Of a DNA stretch of 64,000 bases, positions 18,034-27,444 are shown one piece after another (positions within the stretch are counted from its first letter, which is position 1; each line of letters starts with the position of its first letter). Source of the stretch: Nitrosomonas sp. (GTDB taxonomy: Bacteria; Pseudomonadota; Gammaproteobacteria; Burkholderiales; Nitrosomonadaceae); contig JAMWZY010000006.1 of NCBI GenBank assembly GCA_024281825.1, positions 62,001 through 126,000 of the forward strand, read 5' to 3'. The notes under the pieces are model-generated. The model did not search any database. It had not been told where the DNA came from and saw nothing but the letters and a program-made list of their open reading frames with translations. A program made the translations under genes and the position numbers.

Positions 18034-19027
18034 GACAAATTCCGTAAAAAACAAAGACTCAATCGCTGATTATAACGTAAAGCACTCAACTCAACGTGCA
18101 ATTCAATTAACCATACCTTCTGACTACATCGGCATACGACTAGACCGGGCACTTGCAAAATTGCTGCCAAATTACTCCCGCAGCCGACTACAAAGCTGGA
18201 TCGCTGAGAACCGTGTTATTTTGAACGAACAAGCAGCTCATGCAAAGCAGAAAGTATGGGGAAATGAGTCGATTCAAATTTTCCCCAAAGACAAACTGGA
18301 TACTGAATCCAGTCACATGCCCGAAGATATTCGGCTAAACATTGTTTACGAAGACCACACCATCATCATCGTCAATAAACCTGCCGGTCTTGTCTGTCAT
18401 CCCGGTAACGGCAATTGGCAAGGAACATTATTAAACGCTTTGCTACACCATACGCCACAACTATCACAAGTACCACGAGCAGGTATTGTTCACCGTCTGG
18501 ATAAAGATACCACTGGACTTTTGGTTGTTGCTAAAACCATTGAGGCACAAATCCATTTAGTACGGCAATTACAGCTACGCACGATAAAACGTGATTATCT
18601 GGCAATTGTTCTTGGAAATGTATCGCAAGACGGTATTGTAGACGCTCCGATTGGACGACACCCTACGCAACGCACTAAAATGGCGATAACTTCAAAAGGT
18701 AAACCTGCACGAACTTTTTATCGTATTCACGAAAAATATAATGGTTGTACGGCATTGGAATGCAGTCTCGATACTGGACGGACACATCAAATTCGTGTTC
18801 ACATGCAGTCGATCGGACATCCTCTCGTAGGTGATGCTGTGTACGGCGGAAAGCTAATCAAAAAAGATTCGAGCATACAACAATTAAATGCTAACTTTTT
18901 CAGGCAGGCATTACATGCGCAAAAATTAACGCTCTCTCACCCAGAAAGCCAAGAAACAATGGATTGGGAAGCACCTTTACCCAACGATTTAAGTGTTTTA
19001 TTGCAAGCACTTCGGGAACATTCTTAG
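18032..19027 (+). CDS. rluD: 23S rRNA pseudouridine synthase RluD
   Basis: A 331-residue RluA-family enzyme that makes pseudouridines in helix 69 of 23S rRNA. An N-terminal S4 RNA-binding domain (DYIGIRLDRALAKLL...RSRLQSWI) is followed by the catalytic domain with the HRLDKDTTG motif that holds the catalytic aspartate (about residue 160), and the GRTHQIRVHM motif. The frame is open further upstream to 17930, but that part lies inside bamD and does not look like RluD; the ATG at 18032 fits family length. A strong hairpin terminator follows the stop. Confidence 0.95.
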   Translation: MTNSVKNKDSIADYNVKHSTQRAIQLTIPSDYIGIRLDRALAKLLPNYSRSRLQSWIAENRVILNEQAAHAKQKVWGNESIQIFPKDKLDTESSHMPEDIRLNIVYEDHTIIIVNKPAGLVCHPGNGNWQGTLLNALLHHTPQLSQVPRAGIVHRLDKDTTGLLVVAKTIEAQIHLVRQLQLRTIKRDYLAIVLGNVSQDGIVDAPIGRHPTQRTKMAITSKGKPARTFYRIHEKYNGCTALECSLDTGRTHQIRVHMQSIGHPLVGDAVYGGKLIKKDSSIQQLNANFFRQALHAQKLTLSHPESQETMDWEAPLPNDLSVLLQALREHS

Positions 19028-19034
19028 GAATAAC

Positions 19035-19068
19035 AATAAAAAATGCGCCGTAAAGCGCATTTTTTATT
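19035..19068. terminator. Bidirectional rho-independent terminator
   Basis: A perfect 14-bp inverted repeat (AATAAAAAATGCGC / GCGCATTTTTTATT) with a six-base loop CGTAAA. The A-run on one side and T-run on the other let it stop rluD on the plus strand and the converging porin gene on the minus strand. Confidence 0.93.
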
Positions 19069-19097
19069 ACACCAGTAGTGATAAGTATTTCGTCACA

Positions 19098-20492
19098 TCA
19101 AAATGGAAGCATGGCATCCAAAGAAAATATAATTTGATCTTTATTTCCACCAAAAGGCCGGTATGCAGCATGCAATCCATCCGCCCTATCCCAACGAATG
19201 TTCGGGCGAATATTCAACTGTTTTAAACCCTTCCATTTCATATTTAAAGTTTTAGCTGCTTTCCAGTTCGCGCCAAGGGTCACTGCATAATAATCAGCAG
19301 GCGTGCTTGTAGCCAATTGAGTAGCCCCACCTAATGCATAGCTACTACCTAAATGATTGGTAGCAGCCGCCACACGACCAGGTGAAAATACACGGAAACC
19401 ATCACGATCTCTGAACCATTCAGCACGAGCACCGATGGAAAAATCTTTAGTTAAATCATAATACAGATGGGTATTCACACCATACCAAGCAGCATCACTA
19501 TTTACGCCTGATTGATGCAAATTAGCTAGCAATACATTATCTGCGAAACCATGATCATGTTGCACAATTAAATGTGTTTTATCAGTCACCATGTGCTTAA
19601 ATACCACGCTATACATGCCCCAGAAGCTGCTGTTACGTGTCGATGCGGTGCTACCGGTACCACTGATATTGAGCGAGGTTTTTGCATCATTACTGGTCCA
19701 AGTTACACCACCAATTCCTCCCCAATTCCCCATTTGACGATCAAAATTACCGTCCCATCCACCAGTTCCACTACCCCCTATTGCACCCGCAAAAGTCGTA
19801 AAATTACCGTTAATTTTATAATTGGCTAATACCCCTGTATGTGTGAAGGGCTCACCATATTGCATGGTATAGGCATGGGTATAAAAGAAGTTATTCGGTG
19901 CTGGAACTGATTCATAACCAATAGGTGTATAAAAATGACCCACTTTAACATTCAAACCATTCCCCACTGGCGCATAAATTTCTGCATATGCTTGTGGAAT
20001 GGCAATGCCATAGGTACGAAGTGATTTACAACAAATATCAAGATCCCAATTGCCGCGATCATCTAAGGCCCTACCATTATGGACATCAAATGCGGGATTG
20101 CCATATGCTTGGGTAAAAATGGCGTCGGTACCAAACATAAAATCAGCACGAAAACCAATATCCCAACTTTTTCCTTCGGTCTTTACCGCACGTTCAATAA
20201 AGATATTGAATTGGTTCATCTGAGCCCTATTTGCCTGATCGCCAAAAGTTACAGGACCATTAAAACCATCAGTTTGACTGGGATTAAAAGTGGCACCACC
20301 ATTCACCCATCCACCAAAGTTGATACCACTATCCCGCACAAACTGCATGAAATTTTTCCCGGTGTTAGTTACCGGATTACTGCCAGTACTCATGGTTGTA
20401 TTGGCTTGTATGGCAGCACTCATGCCAACGAGTAGTGATCCTCCAACTACAGTTTGAACAAGCGCGCGTCTGTACATCGATTTATATTTCAT
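19098..20492 (-). CDS. Putative beta-barrel porin of the BBP2/OmpL-like family
   Basis: A 464-residue exported barrel. The signal peptide ends near SAAIQA. The mature protein starts with 'INFGGWVNGGATFNPSQ', and barrel strands rich in aromatic and glycine residues carry 'VKVGHFYTPIGYESVPAPNNFFYTHAYTM', typical of the BBP2 porin family. It ends in Phe (DAMLPF). The start is supported by GGGGAG before ATG 20492. The transported solute is unknown. It is monocistronic, ended by the bidirectional terminator. Confidence 0.85.
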   Translation of the reverse strand: MKYKSMYRRALVQTVVGGSLLVGMSAAIQANTTMSTGSNPVTNTGKNFMQFVRDSGINFGGWVNGGATFNPSQTDGFNGPVTFGDQANRAQMNQFNIFIERAVKTEGKSWDIGFRADFMFGTDAIFTQAYGNPAFDVHNGRALDDRGNWDLDICCKSLRTYGIAIPQAYAEIYAPVGNGLNVKVGHFYTPIGYESVPAPNNFFYTHAYTMQYGEPFTHTGVLANYKINGNFTTFAGAIGGSGTGGWDGNFDRQMGNWGGIGGVTWTSNDAKTSLNISGTGSTASTRNSSFWGMYSVVFKHMVTDKTHLIVQHDHGFADNVLLANLHQSGVNSDAAWYGVNTHLYYDLTKDFSIGARAEWFRDRDGFRVFSPGRVAAATNHLGSSYALGGATQLATSTPADYYAVTLGANWKAAKTLNMKWKGLKQLNIRPNIRWDRADGLHAAYRPFGGNKDQIIFSLDAMLPF

Positions 20493-20723
20493 TATTTTCT
20501 CCCCTATTTTATTGTAGATACCGCCAATCTATCGCTCCGCTCTTGTGATATCTACACCGGCAGAACTCTAACATCGAATATCTTTTTGGGTCAACGTAAA
20601 TTGCTAGCCCAAAACGAATAAAAACACAATAAGGAAAACTATTAAATTAATTCCAAAAATTAAAATCGCTCAAAAAAGACCAATTACGCTGGCAAATTAG
20701 CAGAATATGCACTCCTGATTCAA

Positions 20724-21398
20724 TTACCAAAACCCCCAATTACCTGTTGTAATAATCCAAACGCCCAAAATACCATTAGTAATTGCATGCGCTAAAATGG
20801 GTGACCACAAAGTGCCACTACGCATATACAGCAGATTATAAATAGCCCCAGCCAATAATCCGGCAAACCAAAGATTATGCGCAACCGCAAAAAGAAAAGC
20901 CGTCATCAGGAAAGCCTTGATGCCTACTTGCCTCGGATTCACCACAAGAAAATTCGGATGATGTAGCCAGCGCATTAAAAATGATCGCCAAAACAATTCT
21001 TCCATCACAGGCACCACCAATACTGCACCTATTAATCGGATCGCAACAAATGACCAATCAATTTCATCGTTCTCACGTGGATCAAAGCCGGTTGATTCTC
21101 CCATCATCATCCAATTTGCCGTAAGATTTATCCAAGCGATAAACACCGCGATGCCAGTAGCAATAGCGATAATCCATGTACGTGTAGTACTTCCATCAGG
21201 CCATCGCAACTCACGATAGGTACTTCGAAACCACCACAACAATGCCGCAACAACAGTTATTTTTGCGGCATACAATAAACGTACTTCATTGGCATCCCAA
21301 CCTAATAGGACTAGCAATACATCTTCCAGCAACATAAAAAGCACATAGGCACCAAATGGCGCAACTCGATACCAGCTATGCTGCTCGGACATCACCAT
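20724..21398 (-). CDS. CPBP-family intramembrane protease (CAAX protease-related)
   Basis: A 224-residue multi-helix membrane protein with the three ABI/CPBP motifs: EELFWRSFL (catalytic glutamates and arginine), HNLWFAG (first His) and HAITNGILG (second His). It resembles the CAAX prenyl protease-related proteins often found in exosortase/PEP-CTERM genomes, which would fit the ligase, decarboxylase and acyltransferase genes elsewhere in the window. The frame starts at a TTG at 21413; the ATG at 21398 (or 21392) is more likely. The substrate is unknown. Confidence 0.82.
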   Translation of the reverse strand: MVMSEQHSWYRVAPFGAYVLFMLLEDVLLVLLGWDANEVRLLYAAKITVVAALLWWFRSTYRELRWPDGSTTRTWIIAIATGIAVFIAWINLTANWMMMGESTGFDPRENDEIDWSFVAIRLIGAVLVVPVMEELFWRSFLMRWLHHPNFLVVNPRQVGIKAFLMTAFLFAVAHNLWFAGLLAGAIYNLLYMRSGTLWSPILAHAITNGILGVWIITTGNWGFW

Positions 21399-21465
21399 AA
21401 TGGTTACTTTCAATAATTGAAAAAACTAATGAAATACCACAGGATATCGCGTAAGAATTCATCCG

Positions 21466-22014
21466 CTATAGCGCCTTGTAGCAAATTTCTATCACTTCCA
21501 GTTCTTCAACACCCACTGGCGTATGTAGTTTCACGACATCACCTTCCCGTGCTTTCAGCAACGCTTTAGCTAAGGGAGAGACCCAACTGATGCGACCGCC
21601 TCCAGGATCAGCCTCATCCAGACCAACAATACTATACGTGTACTGATCGCCAACCGCATTACTAACAGTCACCGTGGCACCAAAGAACACTTGGTCGCAA
21701 TCACCACGTTGCGCAGGATCTATTATTTCTGCATTATCTAATCGTTTGGATAAAAACCGTAGGCGACGATCGATTTCGCGTAAACGTTTTTTACCATAAA
21801 TATAGTCGCCATTTTCTGAACGATCACCATTTGAAGCCGCCCAGGCAATGGTTTTAACCAAATCAGGCCGCTCTAATTTCCATAACTGGTTAAATTCATC
21901 CAACAACCGTTGGTGACCCGATGGGGTAATATAATTCTTTACACCTTGTGGTAATTTCGGTGTGTTATCGATTTCTTCATCGTCATTACTTTCTTTAGTA
22001 AAAGCTTTATTCAT
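21466..22014 (-). CDS. greB: Transcription elongation factor GreB
   Basis: A 182-residue GreA/GreB-family factor that rescues backtracked RNA polymerase by stimulating transcript cleavage. It has the N-terminal coiled coil with the tip residues and GreB signature 'NGDRSENGDYIYGKKRLREIDRR', and the C-terminal FKBP-like domain ending in the typical 'ISWVSPLAKALL...GDVV' block. The N-terminus carries an acidic extension of about 20 residues. The start was set at ATG 22014, with GAGGG ten bases upstream; the frame extends to a TTG nine bases earlier. Confidence 0.95.
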   Translation of the reverse strand: MNKAFTKESNDDEEIDNTPKLPQGVKNYITPSGHQRLLDEFNQLWKLERPDLVKTIAWAASNGDRSENGDYIYGKKRLREIDRRLRFLSKRLDNAEIIDPAQRGDCDQVFFGATVTVSNAVGDQYTYSIVGLDEADPGGGRISWVSPLAKALLKAREGDVVKLHTPVGVEELEVIEICYKAL

Positions 22015-22099
22015 GACAAGCAATCCCTCGATATTTTTTCAACAAAACAATCATTTTCTTTATTACATTCGATTTTTTTCGAAGAAAGAAATTTTTCTA

Positions 22100-22432
22100 T
22101 TAATGCGCTGTTGCCTGGGAAAAAATATTAATAACCATAACACCCGTTATAATAAATACTAAACCTAGAATGGCGGGCATATCCAATTTCTGTCCAAGAA
22201 ATAACCAACCCACCATTGCAATCAGTACCATACCGACACCTGACCAAACCGCGTACGCAATACCAACCGGAATGGTTTTAAGCGTTAACGACAACAAATA
22301 AAAAGCTAATAAATAGCCGATCACGACAACGACTGAAGGCCAGAAGCGAGTGAAGCCTTCTGAAGCTTTCAAGCACGAAGTGGCGATGACTTCACTGATA
22401 ATCGCAATTGACAAGAAAACCCATGGTTGCAT
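22100..22432 (-). CDS. Small multidrug resistance (SMR) transporter
   Basis: A 110-residue protein with four membrane helices. The functional glutamate in helix 1 is present ([17 protein letters not shown], Glu14), as is the SMR signature in helix 3 region ([11 protein letters not shown]). It is an EmrE/QacE-type proton antiporter for lipophilic cations rather than the SugE/Gdx type, judging by the YAVWSGVG and VIATS motifs; the assignment of substrate is inference. It sits 20 bases downstream of the hydroxyacid dehydrogenase. Confidence 0.9.
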   Translation of the reverse strand: MQPWVFLSIAIISEVIATSCLKASEGFTRFWPSVVVVIGYLLAFYLLSLTLKTIPVGIAYAVWSGVGMVLIAMVGWLFLGQKLDMPAILGLVFIITGVMVINIFSQATAH

Positions 22433-22452
22433 TACTTGACTCCGCTAATGGT

Positions 22453-23430
22453 TTACTGATGCAATTCACCAAGAGCATCGGTAATTTGATTAAAAGGCTT
22501 ATTCTGATAGTAATTTCGAATATTATCCGCCAATTGATCGATCAGTCGTTGTCTGGATTCCTGGCTAGCCCAAGCGATATGTGGCGTGACAATCAAATTA
22601 TTGGATTGATACCGCAAAATTAAATTATCCTGATTCGGCGGTTCTCCCTGTATAACATCAATGGCCGCACCCGCAATGCGTCTGGAAGATAAACACTGCA
22701 ATAAATCGATCTCATTAATCAACTCACCCCGTGCTGTATTAATCAAGTATGCAGAAGCCTTCATCAATGCAAACTCAGGCTGACAAATCAGGTGATGCGT
22801 CTCTGGCGACAACGGACAATGCAATGTAATAAAATCTGACCGGCCAATCACCTCATCAAATGCAATTCTGCCAGAGCGCGGTATTTTATTTTTGTGCTCC
22901 GCAATCAATACATCCATCCCAAATACTTGCGCTACTTGCGCCACTGCTTTCCCCAAGACACCGTAACCAATAATACCGAGTGTTTTTCCGGTTAGCTCTT
23001 GAATAGTAAAATCCATCGGACAAAAGAATTGGCTGGATTGCCAATCACCTCGCTTTACTAATTCCTGGTAATCGACAAAATGACGAATCAAACTCAACAT
23101 CAATAGAAAAACATGTTGTACTACAGAAGGTGTGGCATAGTTACGTACATTGCAAACTGCTATTTCGCGTTCAGCCGCAGCTTCTAAATCCACATTATTA
23201 TAACCAGTCGCTGCCACACAAATTAGCTTCAAATGAACTGCTGCTTCAATTGCTGATCGATTGAGAAAGACCTTATTGCTAACAATAACTTCTGCATCGC
23301 GAATTCTTTGTAAAATCTCCTGATCAGAAGAATCATGATAGTAACACCAGGGCGAGATTGCTTGACCTAATGCCGTGCAATCCAAATCATCACGACTCAC
23401 CGAACCGAAATCAAGAAAAACCGCACGCAT
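22453..23430 (-). CDS. D-2-hydroxyacid dehydrogenase (glycerate dehydrogenase-like)
   Basis: A 325-residue NAD(P)-dependent oxidoreductase. The dinucleotide loop is GIIGYGVLGKAVA. The catalytic set appears as NTARGEL (Arg), GEPP (Glu) and TPHIAWAS (His). The best match by eye is HprA/glycerate or hydroxypyruvate reductase. The ATG at 23430 follows the stop of the upstream lipoprotein by one base (TAAT-ATG), so translational coupling is likely; an upstream GTG at 23460 would only add ten poorly conserved residues. Confidence 0.9.
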   Translation of the reverse strand: MRAVFLDFGSVSRDDLDCTALGQAISPWCYYHDSSDQEILQRIRDAEVIVSNKVFLNRSAIEAAVHLKLICVAATGYNNVDLEAAAEREIAVCNVRNYATPSVVQHVFLLMLSLIRHFVDYQELVKRGDWQSSQFFCPMDFTIQELTGKTLGIIGYGVLGKAVAQVAQVFGMDVLIAEHKNKIPRSGRIAFDEVIGRSDFITLHCPLSPETHHLICQPEFALMKASAYLINTARGELINEIDLLQCLSSRRIAGAAIDVIQGEPPNQDNLILRYQSNNLIVTPHIAWASQESRQRLIDQLADNIRNYYQNKPFNQITDALGELHQ

Positions 23431-23431
23431 A

Positions 23432-24634
23432 TTATTTTGCAATAGTAATGGAAGGAACACCTACACGCGGAATATCCGTTACCGTCATTTGAAACAACAA
23501 AAACAGTAGTTGAAAGGCTTCGCGGTTCCATCGCGCATATTGACCTTGCGTATCCACCATATAGTAACGGTTATTCCAAAGAACGGAAATATCAGCATCG
23601 GCAGGCAACGTATTGGAAACCCTCAACGCCATCGTTAAATCAGGATTCTCATCATTCAATATTGGCGGCGTTCTAAGATCTTTGTCAACATAATAACCAG
23701 GCGCCTGACCCAATGCCTTACCGAGGAAACCCAAAATCGAGTGAAAGCTTCTGAGTCTGAAAATTCCCCTCATAGGCCATCCCCCGCCATAGTATCCAAC
23801 ACGAATGTCAAAGGCGATGTCGTTGACATCCCAATCCTCAACAATTTGATGCAGCTCTTCTCGCTCTCGTTCAGATAGTGTGCTGGGGTCATAATTGGTA
23901 ATCAAAATAGGACCTGGGGTATGCTTGCTCAAAGTGTAGGTACTTTCTTTAGCGTTATATTGTACGTCATACTCCTTTTGTAAGGCATGAAACCCCTCTG
24001 CCACCACTGCATTTGCCGGAATAGTCCAGTTGTGTATCAGTGGCAAGGGTTCGGCATGCAATGCATTAGCATCTTGAATAGCCGAGAGATGTAACACTAC
24101 ACGTCGAAACATCTTATAATTATCGGTATCCGAAGGTTTGTTGCGATAAATGGCATACTGTGAATGCTGCTGTAGTAGCCGCACTTCCTGAGCCATCATA
24201 CGCAATAACAAATCGACGTCATAGCGTTGACGCAACAACAAAGTCAATTTATTTTGTGCAAATGGTGTCAACAATCGTTTGGTGAAATCTTCCCCTTCAA
24301 TCGGAACGATACTAATCGTTGGACTTTCGGATAAGCCACCACCGAAAATCGGCATCATTGACGCGCCAGCCAAGCCTCCCAGAGCTGGCGTAGCTCCAGC
24401 ATTAGCATGAAAAGTAAATGTAGCCGCAATATTGGATACACCGGTAAAATGAATAGGCTGACTATGATGCGCTCGAACAATATTGATCAACAGCTGCTGC
24501 GAAATAGTATCGGTCACCGCATCGTCATACGCTAACACAGCGCGATTCAGCGCGATCGGCGATATGCAACCGGATAACACCATAATAATCAGAGTCCATA
24601 CAGGCAAGTGGAGAAAATTTAAACGGTCTATCAA
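23432..24634 (-). CDS. Lipoprotein of unknown function
   Basis: A 400-residue protein with a lipobox (VLSGC, lipidated Cys near residue 23). The mature part has no family that I recognise: an N-terminal helical segment with 'AVTDTISQQLLINIVRA', a small-residue stretch around 75-100, and a C-terminal half with Trp/Tyr-rich strands. Start: TTG at 24634, preceded by AAGGA nine bases upstream; the only ATG lies inside the signal peptide. It is coupled to the 2-hydroxyacid dehydrogenase gene downstream. Location is probably the outer-membrane or periplasmic face. Confidence 0.75.
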   Translation of the reverse strand: MIDRLNFLHLPVWTLIIMVLSGCISPIALNRAVLAYDDAVTDTISQQLLINIVRAHHSQPIHFTGVSNIAATFTFHANAGATPALGGLAGASMMPIFGGGLSESPTISIVPIEGEDFTKRLLTPFAQNKLTLLLRQRYDVDLLLRMMAQEVRLLQQHSQYAIYRNKPSDTDNYKMFRRVVLHLSAIQDANALHAEPLPLIHNWTIPANAVVAEGFHALQKEYDVQYNAKESTYTLSKHTPGPILITNYDPSTLSEREREELHQIVEDWDVNDIAFDIRVGYYGGGWPMRGIFRLRSFHSILGFLGKALGQAPGYYVDKDLRTPPILNDENPDLTMALRVSNTLPADADISVLWNNRYYMVDTQGQYARWNREAFQLLFLLFQMTVTDIPRVGVPSITIAK

Positions 24635-25144
24635 GTTTAGAATTCCTTATCAACTAGTATGTGAATTTTATTAGCGTTATTACATCATTCTATGAGGATG
24701 TAAATATGAGCATACACAAAAGAATGCGCCCGATACCGCTGAACCGCTAAGAAATCTGGCAATGATAGGAAACCAGGAACTAAGCCGTTGTTACACCCAT
24801 GTAAGCATGACTCCAGATAAAAAATTACCTCATTTTTTTGTATGTTTATCTTTATTTCTTAAATTTCTGCGCAAGAATAAACCCGACCACAAATACGAGT
24901 AAATAAATAATAATATCTAATGAAAGAGTCACTAAAGGAATCCCGTTTTAATGAATTGATGATAGTAAGGCCCTACTCTAACATAGGCCATGTCGATTGA
25001 ATCCAACAATATTTTACTCATGCCAGCTATCACTTTTAAATGCATCCTGCCATATAAAGCTATGGCACGTGGCATCATATCGACGAATCTCTTGTGCTTT
25101 CGGTTATTGATGCCACCATGTTCTTCACTTCTATTGATTATTTA
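24635..25144. other. Intergenic region
   Basis: About 510 bases between the lipoprotein start and the plsY stop. It holds one possible small hydrophobic frame (listed separately at 24852-24932). Apart from that I see no tRNA, known riboswitch or terminator. Confidence 0.4.
24852..24932 (-). CDS. Possible 26-residue single-helix membrane peptide
   Basis: GTG-initiated frame of 26 codons: a strongly hydrophobic central helix (LDIIIYLLVFVVGFILA) ended by the basic tail QKFKK and TAA. A GGGA stretch lies about nine bases before the GTG. The composition and positive-inside tail resemble bacterial small membrane proteins, but the frame is short and could be chance in AT-rich DNA. No family is recognised. 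Confidence 0.3.
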   Translation of the reverse strand: MTLSLDIIIYLLVFVVGFILAQKFKK

Positions 25145-25756
25145 TCACTTGAGCGATTTCTGCTCGCCGATGCGCTGTTCTTTGCCTGCAAGTAAATTCA
25201 TAATGTTGGATTGATGCCTCCATATCAACATCAACGACATCACTAAAACCGCAATGGAATATTCTCGGAATTCTGAGAAACTAAAAATATAAATGGGCGC
25301 AAGGACAGCAGCCACCAATGCAGATAATGAAGAAAAGCGCCAAATTGCAGCTGTTAGCAACCAAGTGACCATCGCCATGATACCAACCCATACATTCAAA
25401 CCTAACAGCACACCGACTGCTGTCGCTACACCTTTACCACCTTGAAAACGCAAAAATACTGGAAAAATATGCCCAAAAAAAACCATAATCGCGACTACTG
25501 CAATAGCTTTCTGATCTACTCCCCATATAGGCGCATAATATTCTGCTAGGGCGATCGCCAACCAACCCTTCCCTGCATCCCCTAGCAAAGTCACAATTGC
25601 CGCAGATTTTTTACCACTACGCAGAACATTGGTCGCACCAGGATTTTTAGAACCATAAGTACGAGGATCGGGTAGCTTAAACAACCAACTGGATATTACC
25701 GCAAAGGAAATGGATCCCATTAGATAAGCAAGCAAACCGAATATCAGCAGCATCAT
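25145..25756 (-). CDS. plsY: Glycerol-3-phosphate acyltransferase PlsY
   Basis: A 203-residue membrane enzyme that acylates glycerol 3-phosphate with acyl-phosphate, the first step of phospholipid synthesis. The family motifs are visible: GSISFA, YGSKNPGATNVLR, GDAGKGW and FLRFQGGKGVATA. Five to seven helices are predicted by eye. Two adjacent ATGs (25756 and 25753) are possible. It is divergent from folB, as in many proteobacteria. Confidence 0.96.
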   Translation of the reverse strand: MMLLIFGLLAYLMGSISFAVISSWLFKLPDPRTYGSKNPGATNVLRSGKKSAAIVTLLGDAGKGWLAIALAEYYAPIWGVDQKAIAVVAIMVFFGHIFPVFLRFQGGKGVATAVGVLLGLNVWVGIMAMVTWLLTAAIWRFSSLSALVAAVLAPIYIFSFSEFREYSIAVLVMSLMLIWRHQSNIMNLLAGKEQRIGEQKSLK

Positions 25757-25820
25757 GTCATTAGTAGTCTTTGAGAAAAATAGAATAAAATCGAATCACT
25801 CACACAAACCCTTACTCACA

Positions 25821-26177
25821 ATGGATATCATTTTTTTACGCGATTTTAAAGTTAAGGCCCTCATTGGAATTTACCCGTGGGAGCGCAAAGTGCAGCAAAC
25901 CATTCGACTGGATCTGGAAATCGCGCTACCCAGCAGCCGTGCTTGTCAATCTGACCAGATTGAAGATGCGCTGGATTATGCCCGTATTGTCGAAAGAATC
26001 AACGTTCTTATCAAAGAAAAACATTTTTCTTTATTAGAGGCACTTGCAGAAAATATCGCCCTTACTATTTTGCAAGACTTTCACTCACCCTGGGTTAAAG
26101 TCAGTGTTGCAAAACTAAGCATTATTCCAGGCGTACAAGAATTAGGCATTAGCATCGAACGTAAACTACTCGCATAA
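25821..26177 (+). CDS. folB: Dihydroneopterin aldolase FolB
   Basis: A 118-residue enzyme of folate synthesis that splits dihydroneopterin. Family marks are 'MDIIFLRDFKVKALIGIYPWER' at the start (given here only by its key residues: the E of WER and the following QTIRLDLE), DYARIVERI, and the C-terminal 'IPGVQELGISIERK', with the catalytic Lys in VAKLSI. The frame is open to 25755, but that part overlaps plsY; the ATG at 25821 gives normal family length. Confidence 0.94.
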   Translation: MDIIFLRDFKVKALIGIYPWERKVQQTIRLDLEIALPSSRACQSDQIEDALDYARIVERINVLIKEKHFSLLEALAENIALTILQDFHSPWVKVSVAKLSIIPGVQELGISIERKLLA

Positions 26178-26283
26178 TTATTCGAATGACTCTTGGTTTA
26201 ACAAATAATTGTTTTGAGCCTTTAATGTTTCTAACAGAAGCACCCGCAACAGCAACACAGATGCTTTCTAATGGCTTGCTGGC

Positions 26284-26784
26284 TTAATGTGTATGACCAT
26301 GGTCGTGATGATGATGGCCATGATCATCATGCGCATGTTGATGGGAAATCTCTTCTGCAGTAGCAGAACGGATATCCGTGATGGTACATGAGAAATTCAA
26401 TGACATGCCGGCAAAAGGATGATTAGCATCGACGATAACGGTGTCGTCGGTTACATCCGTCACTTTGTAAACGAGCATATCATCTGAATTCTCTGCCCCC
26501 CCTTCAAAATGCATCCCCACGGAAACATTTGCGGGAAAAGCGCTACGCTGCTCAACCCGAATAAGTTCGCTATCGTATTCACCAAAAGTATCATCGGGTT
26601 CCATCGCAATGGAACAATGGTAGCCTATTTCTTTCCCATGCAATGCTTCTTCAACCAAGGGAAAAATACCGCCATAACCACCATGTAAGTAACTGATTGG
26701 GGTATCTGTTTTCTCCAGAACATTCCCATCGGCATCCGATAACTCATAATTCAAAGAAACAACGGTATTTTTTTCAATACGCAT
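26284..26784 (-). CDS. slyD: FKBP-type peptidyl-prolyl isomerase SlyD
   Basis: A 166-residue cytoplasmic prolyl isomerase/chaperone. The FKBP domain is split by an IF (insert-in-flap) domain: 'SYLHGGYGGIFPLVEEALHG' then 'FGEYDSELIRV' and 'VDANHPFAGMSLNF', which is diagnostic of SlyD. The C-terminal tail is a run of His/Asp/Gly (HAHDDHGHHHHDHGHTH), a metal-binding tail for nickel or zinc delivery. It sits 15 bases downstream of rnhB at the end of the envelope operon. Confidence 0.96.
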   Translation of the reverse strand: MRIEKNTVVSLNYELSDADGNVLEKTDTPISYLHGGYGGIFPLVEEALHGKEIGYHCSIAMEPDDTFGEYDSELIRVEQRSAFPANVSVGMHFEGGAENSDDMLVYKVTDVTDDTVIVDANHPFAGMSLNFSCTITDIRSATAEEISHQHAHDDHGHHHHDHGHTH

Positions 26785-26799
26785 GCTGAAAATCCCTTT

Positions 26800-27402
26800 T
26801 TAATGATTAAATATTAACGAACTTACTGGTGCAAAGCTTTTGCGATGTATCTCGCTTGGACCATATTGCTGCAATGCAGCTAAATGCTTCGAGGTCGGGT
26901 AGCCTTTGTGTAGATCAAAACCATAGTGTGGAAAATCAGTATGCAATCGTAGCATTTCAGTATCACGCTCTGTTTTTGCCAAGATAGAAGCAGCAGAAAT
27001 TTCAGGTATCAAAGAATCTCCACGGACTATAGCTTGCACCGGATAAGATACATTAGGGCATTGCTTTCCGTCGACCAGCACCTGATCGGGAATACAGGAT
27101 AAACCTTCTACAGCACGTTTCATAGCTAATAAACTGGCTTGTAATATATTCATCTGGTCGATTTCCTCGACCGACGCTGAAGCGACTGCCCACGCTTTCG
27201 CATATTGTTTAATTGCCATCGCAAGCATCGAGCGTTTCGATGCACTTAGTTTTTTTGAATCATTCAATTCAGCAATGTGATAATTTTTATCTAAAATCAC
27301 ACAAGCCGCATATACCGGACCGGCTAATGGTCCTCTTCCTGCTTCATCGACACCGCAAATTATTTTATAGGAGCCAATATGTTGAATATTCAAATTAACC
27401 AT
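26800..27402 (-). CDS. rnhB: Ribonuclease HII
   Basis: A 200-residue enzyme that cuts RNA in RNA-DNA hybrids. Catalytic Asp-Glu pair is in [14 protein letters not shown]; further acidic residues are in LNDSKKL and VDGKQCP, and the C-terminal '[13 protein letters not shown]' with 'HRKSF' matches type II enzymes. It closes the fabZ end of the operon; normally lpxA, lpxB lie between fabZ and rnhB, but here only 42 bases separate the two genes. Confidence 0.96.
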   Translation of the reverse strand: MVNLNIQHIGSYKIICGVDEAGRGPLAGPVYAACVILDKNYHIAELNDSKKLSASKRSMLAMAIKQYAKAWAVASASVEEIDQMNILQASLLAMKRAVEGLSCIPDQVLVDGKQCPNVSYPVQAIVRGDSLIPEISAASILAKTERDTEMLRLHTDFPHYGFDLHKGYPTSKHLAALQQYGPSEIHRKSFAPVSSLIFNH

Positions 27403-27444
27403 CCTAACAAGAATGCTATCTAAACAGATATTAAAAAATCAGTA

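Noticed and set aside
24990..25214. 74-codon plus-strand frame
   Set aside because: Overlaps the end of plsY on the other strand and has no family or ribosome site.
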